Shown here piece after piece: positions 6,473 through 6,892 of a stretch of 6,892 nucleotides of DNA (the stretch's first letter is position 1; each line of letters starts with the position of its first letter). The stretch is from NCBI GenBank assembly GCA_002479415.1, contig DLMZ01000002.1, positions 1,683-8,574 on the forward strand. The letters run 5' to 3'. The notes below the pieces were generated by a model. The model ran no database searches. It had not been told where the DNA came from and saw nothing but the letters and a program-made list of their open reading frames with translations. The translations under genes were made by a program, and so were the position numbers. Source of the DNA: Firmicutes bacterium UBA7523. GTDB taxonomy: Bacteria; Bacillota; Dethiobacteria; Dethiobacterales; Dethiobacteraceae.

Positions 6473-6517
6473 TAAAAGAATAAGCTACCTATGACAATTG
6501 TCATAGGCAGCTTATTC
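6471..6517 (-). terminator. Long palindromic terminator after the zinc-ribbon gene
   Basis: Two 20-nt arms (6478-6497 and 6498-6517) form an almost perfect palindrome centred on CAATTG. On the - strand it is followed by TTTTATT (6477-6471). The only mismatch is A6487 against C6508: in - strand RNA this is a tolerated G-U pair, while in + strand RNA it is an A-C mismatch. That points to function as an RNA hairpin in the - direction. It starts 38 nt after the zinc-ribbon stop and 80 nt before the ATPase start, so it separates the two units or attenuates read-through. Confidence 0.78.
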
Positions 6518-6538
6518 CCAAATAAAAGGAATCGAGCT
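6509..6538 (-). other. Alternative hairpin overlapping the terminator's first arm
   Basis: In - strand RNA, AGCU-CG-AUUCC (6538-6528) can pair with GGAAU-A-AGCU (6518-6509): nine pairs with a 2x1 internal loop and a 9-nt terminal loop. The second arm is also the outer part of the first arm of the palindromic terminator, so the two structures exclude each other. This is the geometry of an antiterminator, but it could be coincidental. Confidence 0.3.
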
Positions 6539-6555
6539 TTTGGATGGTGTGGCAC

Positions 6556-6792
6556 TCATTCCTTATTCATATAGTGTAATGAACGGGCTTCCTTACATCC
6601 GGGACACCGTTTACTTTGATGAAAATCAGTATTATTTACTAAAAAGACATTTCCACATATCTTACATTCAACAAAGGATGTCCTTTTTAGAAAAGAAGGC
6701 CACGATGTTTCAAGTGCCTTGTAGATATCTTCCTTAGAAAATGCTTTTTGGGAAACCTGTCCGTTCTTGTCTTTGAAAGGTCTTGTATACAA
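6556..6792 (-). CDS. Small zinc-ribbon protein of unknown function
   Basis: The predicted 78-aa cytoplasmic protein has two CxxC knuckles, CKIC (43-46) and CPGC (63-66), 16 residues apart, which would bind one structural zinc ion; H58 lies between them. The N-terminal half (KDKNGQVSQKAFSKEDIYKA, then LETSWPSFLKRTSF) is basic and polar, with no membrane segment or signal peptide. The start is TTG at 6792-6790, supported by AAGGGG (6806-6801) with an 8-nt gap; no ATG or GTG in frame would give a sensible alternative. I do not recognise the family. Similar small zinc ribbons can bind nucleic acid or protein, but no function is assigned. It is followed by the palindromic terminator, so it probably belongs to a transcription unit coming from beyond the right edge rather than to the transporter operon. 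Confidence 0.7.
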   Translation of the reverse strand: MYTRPFKDKNGQVSQKAFSKEDIYKALETSWPSFLKRTSFVECKICGNVFLVNNTDFHQSKRCPGCKEARSLHYMNKE

Positions 6793-6814
6793 AAAATCAA
6801 CCCCTTATTATTTT

Positions 6815-6892
6815 TTAAACCCACCACCACTTAGAGCAGTCGCTTTTGAAAACGACCTCTTTCTTCAAGCTAAGACTCAAGTACGGTAAATG
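6815..6892 (-). CDS. Possible C-terminal tail of an upstream gene (partial)
   Basis: From the right edge, one - strand frame stays open for 25 codons to a TAA at 6817-6815, ending in the residues FKSDCSKWWWV; the other two - strand frames close within a few codons. The stop is 8 nt before the AAGGGG RBS of the zinc-ribbon gene, spacing that would suit an operon. A 25-codon open frame is easily found by chance, and no motif identifies a family, so this is tentative. Confidence 0.25.
   Translation of the reverse strand, partial: HLPYLSLSLKKEVVFKSDCSKWWWV

Noticed and set aside
6540..6737. Open frame of 65 codons on the + strand opposite the zinc-ribbon gene
   Set aside because: The - strand frame has paired CxxC motifs, an RBS and a terminator; the + strand frame has none of these.
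1..6892. A complete bacteriocin or lantibiotic biosynthetic cluster
   Set aside because: The exporter, sensor and CPBP protease suggested it, but I found no precursor peptide with a leader/core pattern and no modification enzyme in the window.
1..6892. Mobile element, tRNA, rRNA or CRISPR array
   Set aside because: No transposase or integrase motifs, target-site duplications, tRNA cloverleaf sequences or spaced direct repeats were seen.

Overview
The window looks like a chromosomal segment of a low- to mid-GC Bacillota (Firmicutes) bacterium. The evidence is strong AGGAGG-type ribosome binding sites, several TTG/GTG start codons, sigma-A-like promoters, and gene families typical of Bacilli, Clostridia and Negativicutes. 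The sequence alone does not fix the genus.

Layout. At the left edge, on the + strand, is the C-terminal part of a CPBP (Abi/CAAX-type) intramembrane metalloprotease carrying all three active-site motifs (1-396). A strong hairpin terminator follows (437-472). Every other confident gene is on the - strand. Read in transcription order from the right, these are: a possible 25-codon gene tail (6892-6815); a 78-aa zinc-ribbon protein (6792-6556); a large palindromic terminator (6517-6471); an ABC-transporter ATPase (6398-5466); two ABC-2 permeases with large extracytoplasmic domains (5452-4307 and 4310-3201); a HisKA_3-type sensor kinase (3133-2030); a NarL/LuxR-type response regulator (2052-1429); and a BmrR-like MerR-family regulator (1315-494).

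The core is a five-gene transporter plus two-component module. The ATPase and permease 1 are 13 nt apart, the permeases overlap by 4 nt (TTGA), and kinase and regulator overlap by 23 nt once the regulator's likely TTG start is used. The composition resembles the Bacillus subtilis linearmycin-resistance system LnrJK/LnrLMN (one ATPase, two permeases, one kinase, one regulator). The gene order, transporter first, is more like yvfRSTU. The likely job is to sense a membrane-active natural product or envelope stress and induce an efflux or membrane-protecting transporter. The substrate cannot be read from sequence.

Regulation visible in the DNA. A near-consensus promoter (TTGGCA, 17 bp, TATAAT) sits in the 67-nt gap before the kinase, so the sensor pair can be expressed apart from the transporter. 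The merR gene has a 19-bp-spacer promoter typical of MerR-activated genes. Upstream of the ATPase, a 40-nt palindromic terminator overlaps a mutually exclusive alternative hairpin, which could be an attenuator or just a gene boundary. I see no tRNA, rRNA, CRISPR array, insertion sequence or bacteriocin precursor gene.
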